Assembly (NCBI GenBank): GCA_002313515.1
Contig: DCBQ01000008.1
Location: 1-64,000 of the forward strand
Direction: 5' to 3'
Length of the DNA: 64,000 nt
Origin: Candidatus Saccharibacteria bacterium UBA1103
GTDB taxonomy: Bacteria > Patescibacteriota > Saccharimonadia > Saccharimonadales > Saccharimonadaceae
Both the position numbers and the translations under genes were made by a program. Shown here in pieces: positions 15,816 to 24,631 of the stretch. How positions within the stretch are numbered: the stretch's first letter is position 1; each line of letters opens with the position of its first letter. The notes under the pieces were generated by a model. It was not told the origin of the DNA. It saw only the letters and a program-made list of their open reading frames with translations, and searched no databases.

Positions 15816-17094
15816 GTTTTACCTCCCTACGATTCCTTCTAGTTGATTTGCGATGAGTTTGAATTAAACGATTGTATTGTGCCGTCATTTTACGGGCTAC
15901 GTCGCCCCAGTTACAGCTAAGATATTCGCGACGAGCACCTTCGACTAGGTCGTCATGTAGAGCAGGCGACAGCGATATTCCGATAATCTCATCGGCCATT
16001 TTACGCGTATCCCAATAATCGAAGCGCATCACACTATGTAGCACTTCGCCAACACCCGATGTCTTAGACAATAGGATAGCGGAGTTATAGAAAGCAGCTT
16101 CTAGGGCAGTCAATCCGAATGGCTCACTCACAGATGGCATGATGAAGATATCACCTAGCTCATATAATTCGCGGAATTTAGCGCCACGCACAAATCCTGT
16201 AAATATAACGCGATCCGATATACCCAAGTCAGCCGCAAGCTCTATCAGCTGATCACGCTGTTCACCCGATCCAGCGACTACGAACAGTAATTTTGGATTC
16301 TTTTGGATGGCCAGGGCAGCAGCCTTCAATAGATACGACAAGCCCTTCTGAACAGTCAAACGACCAATGCTGACAACAGTTGTATAGCCCAACTCATGCA
16401 TCTTCCTTACATACGAATAGTTGTCCGTCTGAACAGTCGTGCGTGTTAGCTCACTCGGATCAATCGAGTTATGGATCACTTCTACCTTACTAGCTGGGAT
16501 ACCATACTCGCGGCAGATAATATCCTTAGTAATTTGAGATACTGCAAATATCTGATCGGCCATATGCAAACTATAGAACTCAATATCATGAATTAGAGGG
16601 TTACCGCGATGTCCACCAGCACGATCAAACTCAGTAGCGTGCACGTGAATAACTAGGGGTGCACCAGTGGCTTTCTTTACGCGCACACCAGCCTCCATAG
16701 TTAGCCAGTCGTGAGCGTGGATAATATCAGGTTGTAAATTCCTTTGCTCTACAATGCGCTCTACACGGTCAGCATATTGGTGAGTTGCCGCAACAAAGCC
16801 CTTGCCATAAGCCTTAGCGTGACGGCAAGTACGCGACCCGTGGCACCAAATACAGTTGCCAGAATAGGCTCCCATGGCGATATAATTTCCTTCTTCGTCA
16901 ATCATCGGTTGCGCATCCGTAGCCGGAATCACTTCCATAAACTCTTCAGCTTTGCTGTTATCAGCCTTATATGGCAGCATGAATTTAATATCCAGGCCCT
17001 GACCAGCTAATGCTTTGGCCATTTGATAACAAGCGACGCCGAGACCACCGCTATTGTGTGGTGGTAGCTCCCATCCCAGCATCAGCAATTTCAT
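15808..17094 (-). CDS. GT4 glycosyltransferase (glycogen-synthase-like)
   Basis: 428 aa, GT-B fold. The N-terminal WELPPHNSGGLGVACYQMAK is the glycine-rich loop of glycogen/starch-synthase-like GT4 enzymes; DIIHAHDWL, IGRLTVQKGLSYLLKA and PSVSEPFGLTALEA (EX7E region, donor binding) follow. It probably makes alpha-1,4-glucan from an NDP-glucose or related donor. An unusual CIWCHGSRTCRHAKAYG segment (about 82-98) carries three cysteines. First gene of the operon GT4-GH57-GH15-hypothetical. Confidence 0.85.
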   Translation of the reverse strand: MKLLMLGWELPPHNSGGLGVACYQMAKALAGQGLDIKFMLPYKADNSKAEEFMEVIPATDAQPMIDEEGNYIAMGAYSGNCIWCHGSRTCRHAKAYGKGFVAATHQYADRVERIVEQRNLQPDIIHAHDWLTMEAGVRVKKATGAPLVIHVHATEFDRAGGHRGNPLIHDIEFYSLHMADQIFAVSQITKDIICREYGIPASKVEVIHNSIDPSELTRTTVQTDNYSYVRKMHELGYTTVVSIGRLTVQKGLSYLLKAAALAIQKNPKLLFVVAGSGEQRDQLIELAADLGISDRVIFTGFVRGAKFRELYELGDIFIMPSVSEPFGLTALEAAFYNSAILLSKTSGVGEVLHSVMRFDYWDTRKMADEIIGISLSPALHDDLVEGARREYLSCNWGDVARKMTAQYNRLIQTHRKSTRRNRREVKHV

Positions 17095-17137
17095 ACGTTT
17101 CTGTCTCTTTCCCCTCTAAATTACCTTAACTGTGTTC

Positions 17138-17143
17138 ATTATA
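17138..17143 (-). promoter_or_regulatory. -10 of the alpha-glucan operon
   Basis: On the minus strand GGTTATAATG lies 44 nt before the GT4 start codon. The leader contains AGAGGGGAAAGAGACAG, a weak ribosome-binding region. The rest of 17144-17329 shows no gene. Confidence 0.55.
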
Positions 17144-17293
17144 ACCAATAGCGCGATTTGTGTAAAGCCCAAGACATAATCTTAATTTTGTAGCAATATG
17201 TACAACGCTAACAGTGGCGTTTATACCAAATTTCTCAAAGTACGCCCACATAGCAAACGAAATAGTTGACTATATTACAACAGACTACAGATT

Positions 17294-17314
17294 AAAAAAT
17301 TAGCCCGTAAGGGC
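17294..17314 (-). terminator. Terminator of tRNA-Trp
   Basis: On the minus strand a short GCCC-TTAC-GGGC stem is followed by TAATTTTTTAA. Weak stem but a good T run. Confidence 0.45.
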
Positions 17315-17329
17315 CAATAAATAAAATCA

Positions 17330-17405
17330 TGGCACGGGCAGACGGGTTCGAACCGCCGACACCAGGTTTTGGAGACCTGTGCTCTACCAACTGAGCTATG
17401 CCCGT
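17330..17405 (-). tRNA. tRNA-Trp(CCA)
   Basis: On the minus strand: acceptor ACGGGCA/TGCCCGT, anticodon stem CAGGT/ACCTG with loop CTCCAAA (anticodon CCA), T arm GGCGG-TTCGAAC-CCGTC (one mismatch), encoded CCA end. Confidence 0.95.
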
Positions 17406-17512
17406 ATAATCCATATATTATTATATTAAGAAATATAATTCAATATGGGAGTGGTCTAGATTATGCCAGGTTGTGGTATAGTAGGTATAGTTAATTTTAG
17501 GAGAGTAGATAG

Positions 17513-18169
17513 ATGGAAACGTTAACATTAACTAGCCCAATTGTTATGGTCGTAGTAGGCGTACCAGGCTCTGGTAAATCATATTTTGCAGAACGCTTTG
17601 CCGACACTTTCGGCGCCGCCATCGCCAGTCAAGACCGTATCCGCTGGATGCTATTTTCTAAGCACACTTATAGTAAGACTGAAAACGACATAGTCCGCCA
17701 GGTTGACGGACTGTTAATCGAGCAGCTGCTAAGGACCAAGCGAACCTTTGTTATAGATGGTGGATACAATAAAGAGCTCGACCGACGTAAGCTCGCTGCC
17801 CGGGCTCGAAAGGCTGGCTATAAAGTACTGACCATCGCCGTACAAACCGATATGGCGACAATTCGTCGACGCGCTCTGCACCGTAGCGAGTCGAATGTAG
17901 GTGATAAATACAAGCAGAGTCTGACAGCAGAGCAGTTAGACCAGTTCATTAAAGCCTACGAAGAGCCGCGAGTCGATCGTGATAACGTAATCGTAATTAG
18001 CGGCAAGCACAGCTATGACGCACAGGCACGGAATGTTTTGAAGCGCATTGTTGCTAGCGGGCGAGCTGTGCCGACTATTAGCCCATCTAATTCGGTTACC
18101 AGTAAGAGAACGGCCCAGCCTCGATCGGGGCGCAGTATTAGCATTGACCGGCACGCTGATGCTGAATAG
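17513..18169 (+). CDS. P-loop AAA_33/zeta-toxin-like kinase
   Basis: Walker A GVPGSGKS (16-23), then SQDRIRWMLFS and FVIDGGYNKELDRRKLAARA: the layout of small P-loop phosphotransferases (polynucleotide kinase / zeta-toxin-like). The substrate is unknown. The C-terminus is a Ser/Arg-rich low-complexity tail. TAGGAG precedes the ATG; the last 11 nt overlap the protease gene. Confidence 0.8.
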   Translation: METLTLTSPIVMVVVGVPGSGKSYFAERFADTFGAAIASQDRIRWMLFSKHTYSKTENDIVRQVDGLLIEQLLRTKRTFVIDGGYNKELDRRKLAARARKAGYKVLTIAVQTDMATIRRRALHRSESNVGDKYKQSLTAEQLDQFIKAYEEPRVDRDNVIVISGKHSYDAQARNVLKRIVASGRAVPTISPSNSVTSKRTAQPRSGRSISIDRHADAE

Positions 18170-18893
18170 ACTACATTTAATTAAGCGCAAGAGCAGTCCT
18201 ACTTCATCCGAAGTAATTGCTGATGAGGAATTTGGTCATGTCTCTATCAAACGCATACGCCGACCAGTCATTACATATAAAATATCGACCAATGGTTCAA
18301 TTTCAGTGTATGCACCACGCATGGTTTTAGCGTCTGAGCTAAAGCACTTTATTGATGCTAATCGCAATAGCATTCGCACTAACTTACATCGTGTCAATTC
18401 AGCTCACACATATAAAGATGGGGATAGGATTGGACACCAGCACATACTAAGGCTGCAGCCTGGGGTCCGCTGGTACAGCCATATTGGCGAGCACGAAATT
18501 ACTATTAAGTACCCATCAAGTATTTCGGATAGCGTGTTACAGCAAAAGATTCGAACTGTAATCGAAAAATGCTTGAGACAAGAGGCTTCTAGCTATCTGC
18601 GACGGCGCCTGTATCAGTTAGCGACCAAGTACGGATTTACGATTGACATTAATAAATTCCGTACCAGTCATGCCAAAACTCGCTGGGGTAGTTGTAGTTC
18701 GACGGGTACGATATCTCTAAACATTATGTTGATGACGTTGCCAGATGACTTATGCGACTACGTCATACTGCATGAGCTAACCCACACCAAACATATGAAT
18801 CATAGTGCTGCATTTTGGCGTGATTTAGAAAAGGTATGCCCAGGCGCCAAGGACCGTCGGGAGCGTCTAAAAAAGTTCTCACCGTATTTATAA
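18159..18893 (+). CDS. YgjP/DUF45 family zinc metalloprotease
   Basis: 244 aa. RTSHAKTRWGSCSSTGTISL followed by NIMLM and the zinc motif HELTH (205-209) with a downstream histidine at 215 define the YgjP family (M48-like fold). ATG 18159 overlaps the preceding gene; longer upstream frames read out of frame through that gene and are rejected. Biological substrate unknown in any bacterium. Confidence 0.87.
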   Translation: MLNRLHLIKRKSSPTSSEVIADEEFGHVSIKRIRRPVITYKISTNGSISVYAPRMVLASELKHFIDANRNSIRTNLHRVNSAHTYKDGDRIGHQHILRLQPGVRWYSHIGEHEITIKYPSSISDSVLQQKIRTVIEKCLRQEASSYLRRRLYQLATKYGFTIDINKFRTSHAKTRWGSCSSTGTISLNIMLMTLPDDLCDYVILHELTHTKHMNHSAAFWRDLEKVCPGAKDRRERLKKFSPYL

Positions 18894-18914
18894 CGGATAT
18901 GGTAATATAAAAAT

Positions 18915-20576
18915 ATGAGGCAGCTAATCAGGATTGAATTGAGTCAGGTTGCAACGCGTACATTGCAGTGGTCAGGAGTAGTCATCGCCTTCCTACTGAT
19001 TACCTATGCGTCCATTGCATTATCTGACAACAGCATTATTTTATTTAGTCGTTTAAGTGGGAAAACCCTAGTAGACAGTAGCGCTGCACCCTCGATGGTG
19101 ACGGCGGCCGTTATTCTACTAATCTGCGCAGTAGGCTTCATTAGGCCACCACGTACTAAGCGTTGGATTATGGCAGTTTTAGGATCGTATTATATTACAC
19201 TAGCGCTGCTATCAATTTGGTCGACGACTATGCATAGCATAGAGCTGATCTCTATCTCTTGGCTAATACTACTAACCACCACTGGTGTAATCTGTGGTCG
19301 CATTGCTTTGTTGATCGGTGACATCGTTTCGCTGGTTGCAATATCCGTAGGCTGGTTTGCCGTAGCTGGCGGCTCCGCAAACGGCTATCTACTGTTGGTA
19401 CTTATGATGATGCTGTCTTATTTTACAGCCTATTTCTTCTATGCGCTTAGACAATCTGGCCTAATTAAGATGCGAGACTATAACAAGCTAAAGCAACGCG
19501 AGCGCCTGCAGACTAGGCGACTAAAGGCGGTAATGAACGGCCTCAATGATATGGTACTAAGCTTTGATAGCAACGGTATAATACGTCTCTATAACGCCGC
19601 TACTCTAGACCTATTGGATACCAACCGCGATCTCATCGGCATCAAGATTGACAGCCTAATTCCACTAACCAACGAAAACGGCGATCGTATATTAGTTAGT
19701 CAACTTTATCAGTCACTACGAAAGGCGACAGTTCGTAACGACCTAATCTATCAATACAAGGATGGCGAGAAAATCAATCTGCACATTACACTCCTACCGC
19801 TAAGAGGTGACTTTGATACCAAAGCCCAAAGCGAAATCGGGGGATATATCATGATTGCACGCGACATTACAAAAGAGAAATCATTAGATGACGAAAAGGA
19901 TGAGTTTATTAGTGTAGTTAGTCACGAATTGCGTACACCAGTGGCAATTGCCGAAGGCGCTCTGTCTAACCTCCAGTTCTTAATGGAGAAGAAAGCCGAT
20001 ATCAGCACCTTCAGCAAAACGCTTGACGCGGCTCACAATCAGATTCTCTATCTAGGCCAGATGGTGAATGACCTATCAACACTCAGCCGAGCACAGCGCG
20101 GAGTATATATGGATAACGAATCTATCGATATTAAGAACTTTATGGAATCACTAAAGGGCAAATATCAGAACGATGCCGACAACCGCAAGCTATACCTGAA
20201 GCTCGTGATCGACACCGATGGAGCCGTTAGTGTACCTAGCATGGTGATAGAAGAAATCATGCAGAATATGATCACCAACGCTCTAAAGTACACAAAAGAG
20301 GGCGGGGTAACGATTGGTGTGAGACCTGGCTCAGACAAGAAACACGTCGAATTTTATGTTAAGGATACCGGCATCGGCATTAGCAAAACCGATTTGCCAC
20401 ACGTTTTTCAACGCTTCTGGCGTAGCGAAGATTATCGCACGCGCGAAACATCGGGTACCGGTTTAGGCCTACATGTAGTCGATCAGCTGGCCCATAAGGT
20501 TGGCGCACAGGTTCACGTCGAGAGTCGGCTGAACCATGGATCGCGCTTTAGCTTTGAGCTGCCACGGGCAGTGTAA
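18915..20576 (+). CDS. Membrane sensor histidine kinase with PAS domain (orphan)
   Basis: About six N-terminal membrane segments (20-180), a PAS-like domain (about 200-320), HisKA with FISVVSHELRTP (phospho-acceptor H337) and an HATPase domain (N box NMITNALKYT, G1 DTGIGISK, G2 ETSGTGLGLHV). No response regulator gene lies next to it. TGGTAATAT ends 6 nt before the ATG, so leaderless. The multi-pass input domain without a large external loop suggests sensing of the membrane or a lipid-soluble signal (inference). Confidence 0.92.
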   Translation: MRQLIRIELSQVATRTLQWSGVVIAFLLITYASIALSDNSIILFSRLSGKTLVDSSAAPSMVTAAVILLICAVGFIRPPRTKRWIMAVLGSYYITLALLSIWSTTMHSIELISISWLILLTTTGVICGRIALLIGDIVSLVAISVGWFAVAGGSANGYLLLVLMMMLSYFTAYFFYALRQSGLIKMRDYNKLKQRERLQTRRLKAVMNGLNDMVLSFDSNGIIRLYNAATLDLLDTNRDLIGIKIDSLIPLTNENGDRILVSQLYQSLRKATVRNDLIYQYKDGEKINLHITLLPLRGDFDTKAQSEIGGYIMIARDITKEKSLDDEKDEFISVVSHELRTPVAIAEGALSNLQFLMEKKADISTFSKTLDAAHNQILYLGQMVNDLSTLSRAQRGVYMDNESIDIKNFMESLKGKYQNDADNRKLYLKLVIDTDGAVSVPSMVIEEIMQNMITNALKYTKEGGVTIGVRPGSDKKHVEFYVKDTGIGISKTDLPHVFQRFWRSEDYRTRETSGTGLGLHVVDQLAHKVGAQVHVESRLNHGSRFSFELPRAV

Positions 20577-20595
20577 TCGTGATATAATCGAAAAT

Positions 20596-20847
20596 ATGAA
20601 GTATGAGTTTAGTATCGGTTGGTGTATCTTTGGTATAATCCTAACCGCCCTAGGTCTTTTGTTGGTGCGCTTCTATAAGCAGGTGGCCGACAACTTTGGC
20701 TGGGGTGCCAATAGCTATAATAAATATCAAATGATTGGCGTTGGCATGTGCGTCGTAGGCATCATCATGATCTTTAACCTACACACTCTGATTCTAGACC
20801 TCATTGGCACCACGTTCTTTGGTGCGATAATTAACGGGGGAAAATAG
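20596..20847 (+). CDS. Small membrane protein, 83 aa
   Basis: Two hydrophobic helices (about 8-26 and 48-64) separated by VRFYKQVADNFGWGANSYNK. TGATATAAT ends 7 nt before ATG 20596, which fixes the start. It follows the histidine kinase by 19 nt but has its own promoter. Function unknown. Confidence 0.7.
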   Translation: MKYEFSIGWCIFGIILTALGLLLVRFYKQVADNFGWGANSYNKYQMIGVGMCVVGIIMIFNLHTLILDLIGTTFFGAIINGGK

Positions 20848-20883
20848 AGCTAGTGATAACATTTGCGGATTTTTCCGGAATGT

Positions 20884-20889
20884 TATACA
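20884..20889 (+). promoter_or_regulatory. Extended -10 upstream of secE-nusG
   Basis: TGTTATACA; a TTGCGG 15 nt upstream is a weak -35. A TTGACA at 20896-20901 lies further down without a good partner -10. Confidence 0.4.
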
Positions 20890-20937
20890 CTAGACTTGAC
20901 AGCTTGAGTAATCAAGCTCTTTTAAATAAGGAGTAAA

Positions 20938-21369
20938 ATGGCGAGTGAAGGCAAACAAAAGAAGGTCGTTCGACGCATCAAGGCTAAGGTAGGTGACGGG
21001 GTCAAGTCATCTGCTACCAGCGCACAGGCAAAGACAGCGACCGTCAAAAAGAAGGCTACAGCGAGCACTAAGCCTGCAGTCAAAACAAAAGCTACCAGTA
21101 GCACATCGGTAGCTAAGAAGTCCAAAACTACATCAGCCAAGTCCGCTAGTGGTACCAATAGCAAGCCAGTCTGGGTTGCTCGGCCATTTATAGCGATCGG
21201 GCACTATTTCCGGGATAGCTGGCGCGAACTGAAGCAAGTTCAGTGGCCCAATCGTGCTGCCACGTGGAAGCTTACACTAGCAATTGTGGTGTTCTGCATT
21301 GTAATCGGTATATTTATAACACTATGCGATTTTGTCTCGCAGTGGCTAATTGAGGAGGTAATACTATAA
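20938..21369 (+). CDS. secE: Preprotein translocase subunit SecE with long Lys/Ala-rich N-terminus
   Basis: The C-terminal ~65 residues are SecE: YFRDSWRELKQVQWPNRAAT followed by one membrane helix (about 114-136). The first ~75 residues are a low-complexity Lys/Ala/Ser/Thr extension not found in E. coli-type SecE. AAGGAG precedes the ATG. The TAA shares one base with the nusG ATG, the usual secE-nusG coupling. Confidence 0.9.
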   Translation: MASEGKQKKVVRRIKAKVGDGVKSSATSAQAKTATVKKKATASTKPAVKTKATSSTSVAKKSKTTSAKSASGTNSKPVWVARPFIAIGHYFRDSWRELKQVQWPNRAATWKLTLAIVVFCIVIGIFITLCDFVSQWLIEEVIL

Positions 21370-21917
21370 TGGCAAAAGTAAATCGTTACGATAGTCGACG
21401 TCAGTGGTACGCTATCCATACCTATTCAGGTTATGAAGAGCAGGTAGCTGACCAAATCCGTCAGCGTATTCAGGGTGTCGATATGGCTGACAAGATTTTC
21501 AATGTTCTAGTGCCGAAAGAGAAGATGATTGTCATCAAAAATGGCAAGCGCAAGGTAGTTGACCAGAAAATATTCCAGGGCTATGTGCTAGTAGAAATGA
21601 AATTGACCGATGAAACTTGGTTCATGATTCGCAATACTCCAGGTGTAACGGGCTTTGTTGGCGCTGGTACTGACCCAACCCCAGTTAGCAATAAAGAGAT
21701 TGAGAAGATCAAGAAGCGTATGGGCCTAGAAGAGCCAAAGCATGACATTGATTTAGTGATCGGCGAAGTAGTCAACATCACCGATGGTCCATTCAAGGGC
21801 TTTGAGGGCAGCGTTTCGGAAATCGATCCGGTTAAGGGCAAAATAAAGGTAATGGTTAGCATGTTTGGGCGCGACACCTCAGTAGAGCTAGACGCCTTGC
21901 AGGTTAAGAAGATTTAG
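21369..21917 (+). CDS. nusG: Transcription termination/antitermination factor NusG
   Basis: 182 aa. N-terminal NGN domain (QWYAIHTYSGYEEQVADQIR; RNTPGVTGFVG) and a C-terminal KOW domain (TDGPFKGFEGSVSEIDPVKG). Couples RNA polymerase to ribosome or Rho. Standard position before rplK. Confidence 0.97.
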   Translation: MAKVNRYDSRRQWYAIHTYSGYEEQVADQIRQRIQGVDMADKIFNVLVPKEKMIVIKNGKRKVVDQKIFQGYVLVEMKLTDETWFMIRNTPGVTGFVGAGTDPTPVSNKEIEKIKKRMGLEEPKHDIDLVIGEVVNITDGPFKGFEGSVSEIDPVKGKIKVMVSMFGRDTSVELDALQVKKI

Positions 21918-21971
21918 TGTAATATATATACGTTACGCACTTATAAATTATAAGTAAAAGGATATATCGAT

Positions 21972-22400
21972 ATGGCAAAGGAAAAAGTATTAGGCAACTT
22001 GAAGCTTCGTATCCCGGCCGGTCGTGCAACTGCTGGTCCTCCGGTAGGTTCGACGCTAGGTCAGTGGGGCTTGAACATGATGGACTTTATCAACCCGTTC
22101 AACGAGGCCACTAAGGACATGATGGGTAAAGAGGTTATCGTACACCTACAGGTTCTAGATGGTCGCAAATTCCGTTGGACCTGCTTGGGTCAGCCGGTTG
22201 ACGATTTGATTCGCGAAGCCGCTGGCATCAAGAAGGGTTCGGGTAAACCGCAGGCTGATAAGGTTGGAAAAATCACCGACGCTCAGGTCGCTGAGATCGC
22301 CGAGAAGAAGATGAAGTTCTTAAACGCCAATGATCTAGAGGCCGCCAAGAAGATTGTGGCTGGCACTGCCCGCTCCATGGGTGTTGTAGTCGAGGGCTAA
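21972..22400 (+). CDS. rplK: 50S ribosomal protein L11
   Basis: 142 aa, standard length. KLRIPAGRATAGPPVGSTLG is the L11 N-terminal signature; the C-terminal RNA-binding part ends AGTARSMGVVVEG. AAAGGA precedes the ATG by about 9 nt. Confidence 0.97.
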   Translation: MAKEKVLGNLKLRIPAGRATAGPPVGSTLGQWGLNMMDFINPFNEATKDMMGKEVIVHLQVLDGRKFRWTCLGQPVDDLIREAAGIKKGSGKPQADKVGKITDAQVAEIAEKKMKFLNANDLEAAKKIVAGTARSMGVVVEG

Positions 22401-22459
22401 ACCTACTACAGCATAATTGTCGTTGTTCGCATTGAACATTCCAGCGTTAAAGCTATTGT

Positions 22460-22489
22460 AACCGTCAGTTGAAAAGCTGGCGGTTTTTT
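22460..22489 (+). terminator. Terminator between rplK and rplA
   Basis: An 11-bp stem (22460-22470 with 22475-22485, a few G-T pairs), loop GAAA, then TTTTTT. It means rplA is at least partly transcribed separately, unlike the usual rplKA unit. Confidence 0.85.
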
Positions 22490-22519
22490 GGTATATTTAC
22501 TATGTTGTTAATTTAATTT

Positions 22520-22548
22520 GTGGGAGATGATTACATCGTTAATACCAC
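22520..22548 (+). promoter_or_regulatory. Possible L1-type autoregulatory hairpin in the rplA leader
   Basis: GTGG (22520) pairs with CCAC (22545), and GATG with CATC inside, leaving an asymmetric internal loop, 12 nt before the ATG and just upstream of the AAGGAG site. The position suits feedback by L1, which binds its own mRNA in other bacteria. The resemblance to the L1 site is only by eye. Confidence 0.3.
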
Positions 22549-22560
22549 GAAAGGAGAATT

Positions 22561-23595
22561 ATGGCTAAGAAAGCTGATCTTCTAGAGGAAGCAAAGGGCT
22601 TAGGCCTAGAGCTAACCGAGAAGAATACTATTGCCGAGATTGAGGCTGCTATTGCCGAAGCTAAGGCTGGCGCCAAGGTCGCTGAGAAGGACGTTGAGAA
22701 GGTTGAGGAAGTAGCCGAAGCCATTGATGAGAAAGTAGCTGAGGACGAAGAGCATTTTGCCAAGGCTGGTAAGCGCAGCGAGAAGGCAGTTAAAGCCGCT
22801 GAGGCTGAAGCTGAGCGTCAGGCTCGCAAAGAAGCTGGTGACACTACACCGCAGGATGGCGCTATTGCCAATATCGAGAAGGGTCCAGCACCCAAGACTC
22901 GCACGCTAGCTGAGCGTAAGGGCAAGAACTACCGCAAGGTTGCGAAGCAAATCGAATCTGGTAAGCTATACGGTCTAAAGGAGGCTCTAGAGCTAGCTAC
23001 AAAGACCGCCACCACCAAGTTTGATAGCACGGTTGAAATACACATGCGCCTAGGCGTTGACCCGAAGCAGGCTGATCAAAACATTCGTTCAACCGTTGTT
23101 CTACCTAACGGTACTGGTAAGGATGTTAAGGTAGCAGCGCTGGTTGCTGATGGTGACATCGAGGCGGCGAAGGCTGCTGGTGCAACTTACGCTGGCGAGG
23201 AAGAGATTAAGGCCCTTCTAGAAAAAGAAAATCTGGACTTCGACGTGCTAGTAGCTACTCCGCAGTTCATGCCTAAGCTAGGTCGTTACGCCCGCATGCT
23301 GGGTCCGCGCGGCTTGATGCCAAATCCAAAAGCCGGCACAGTTAGCGCTAACCCTGTTGAAGCAGTTAAGCAGGCTAAGACTGGTAAGGTTGAGTACCGC
23401 GTTGACAAGCAGGGGAACATCCACTTGGGTATCGGTAAGGTATCATTTGGCGCGGACAAGCTATTAGAGAACGCCAACACTCTAATCACCAGTGTCAAGA
23501 CAGCACGCCCAAGCTCGCTAAAGGGCAACTATCTACTATCAACCACTGTTACTACTACCATGGGTCCTGGTATCAAGGTTGATCTAGCGTTCTAA
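22561..23595 (+). CDS. rplA: 50S ribosomal protein L1 with N-terminal acidic/helical extension
   Basis: 344 aa against the usual ~230. Residues from about 118 on are L1 (KFDSTVEIHMRLGVDPKQAD; GPRGLMPNPKAGTVS). The first ~115 residues are extra: an HeH/SAP-like segment (LLEEAKGLGLELTEKNTIAE) and a Glu/Ala/Lys-rich stretch. The extension could mediate nucleic-acid or protein contacts. AAAGGAG fixes the ATG. Confidence 0.93.
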   Translation: MAKKADLLEEAKGLGLELTEKNTIAEIEAAIAEAKAGAKVAEKDVEKVEEVAEAIDEKVAEDEEHFAKAGKRSEKAVKAAEAEAERQARKEAGDTTPQDGAIANIEKGPAPKTRTLAERKGKNYRKVAKQIESGKLYGLKEALELATKTATTKFDSTVEIHMRLGVDPKQADQNIRSTVVLPNGTGKDVKVAALVADGDIEAAKAAGATYAGEEEIKALLEKENLDFDVLVATPQFMPKLGRYARMLGPRGLMPNPKAGTVSANPVEAVKQAKTGKVEYRVDKQGNIHLGIGKVSFGADKLLENANTLITSVKTARPSSLKGNYLLSTTVTTTMGPGIKVDLAF

Positions 23596-23624
23596 TCTAG
23601 CTAGCTAGCAATTGGCTCGTTAAT

Positions 23625-23646
23625 AAATCCCCGTCCGCGGGGATTT
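23625..23646 (+). terminator. Terminator after rplA
   Basis: AAATCCCC pairs with GGGGATTT around GTCCGC, followed by further T. Confidence 0.88.
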
Positions 23647-23673
23647 TTAGGTTATATGGTAAAATAGTATCTA

Positions 23674-24618
23674 ATGAGCGAGATTGAAGATAGAAAATTA
23701 ACGGCGCTAATGCCAAATGCTCGTTTCGTGGCTAACGACAAAGAAATGCTCGAAGTCGAGTCAGAATATCAAGCGTTCGAAGACCAGCTACGCGATAGAA
23801 TTGCCAACGTTGAATACACAAAGCCAGGTTATGCTAAATACAACTACGATATTCAACGCATCTGGCATGATCCCTATGTACTAATTGCAATTCTCAGTGC
23901 ACGCAAGCCAGACTTTAAAGCGTCAGACCCTGAAATTCGTGAGCTAATGGCAACATTGCGCGAGCCGCGACGACAGTATACTTTGACCACCACACCGCGT
24001 GATGGTAATGTGCTAGATGTAAAATTGGTCAACTACGATCTTAACTGCGTGGTAGATAGCGTATTGAGCTACGACGAAATGTGTGCCTATGCCGCCTATC
24101 TGCGTAGTCATGGCATGCGTCCCGATTTGTTTCCAGTCAGCAAATACCCTGATGCTTCCGAGCCAGTACAGTCGCCAGAATATGACTTTGATTTTAGCTT
24201 AACCAAAGATTCGCCTCAGCTGACCAAGTTGATCAAAACAGCCCAGCAGTATATCAACTTTCCGTATGTTTGGAGTGGCCACCAGCCCGAAACCTCTTTT
24301 GACTGCGCAGGATTTACAGAGTACTGCATGAACCAAGCGGGATGGCCAATTGACCATGTCACGGTTCAAGGTGTGTTTGACTATTGTGAGCCAATCAAAG
24401 AGCAGGATGCTCGCCCGGGCGATCTAATCTTCTTTAGTGGTACCTGGAATACCAATCGAATGTCACACGTGGGCATATATTTGGGCAATAACACGATGAT
24501 CAACGCCTGCGTTCCAATTATTCGCTATTCGAATCTAAGCGACCATTGGAAACATCGCAATATCAGATGGTTAGACTTTGATTACGTGTTCGCTAGATTA
24601 CCTCAGCAGGCCAGTTAG
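23674..24618 (+). CDS. NlpC/P60 family cell-wall peptidase with mobile-element-type N-terminal region
   Basis: 314 aa. The C-terminal NlpC/P60 domain has SFDCAGFTEYC (catalytic C211) and MSHVGIYLGNN (H265). The N-terminal part (IQRIWHDPYVLIAILSA, then RQYTLTTTPRDGN) resembles the region before the NlpC/P60 domain in peptidases I recall from Firmicutes conjugative elements (CD1108-type). No signal peptide is visible. It would cleave peptidoglycan stem peptides, its own or a host's. TGGTAAAAT ends 8 nt before the ATG. First gene of a three-gene insertion between rplA and rplJ. Confidence 0.8.
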   Translation: MSEIEDRKLTALMPNARFVANDKEMLEVESEYQAFEDQLRDRIANVEYTKPGYAKYNYDIQRIWHDPYVLIAILSARKPDFKASDPEIRELMATLREPRRQYTLTTTPRDGNVLDVKLVNYDLNCVVDSVLSYDEMCAYAAYLRSHGMRPDLFPVSKYPDASEPVQSPEYDFDFSLTKDSPQLTKLIKTAQQYINFPYVWSGHQPETSFDCAGFTEYCMNQAGWPIDHVTVQGVFDYCEPIKEQDARPGDLIFFSGTWNTNRMSHVGIYLGNNTMINACVPIIRYSNLSDHWKHRNIRWLDFDYVFARLPQQAS

Positions 24619-24631
24619 ATAGGAGCAATTA

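Noticed and set aside
22539..22763. Minus frame opposite the L1 extension (Ser/Ala-rich)
   Set aside because: Mirror of the Glu/Ala/Lys repeat codons of rplA.
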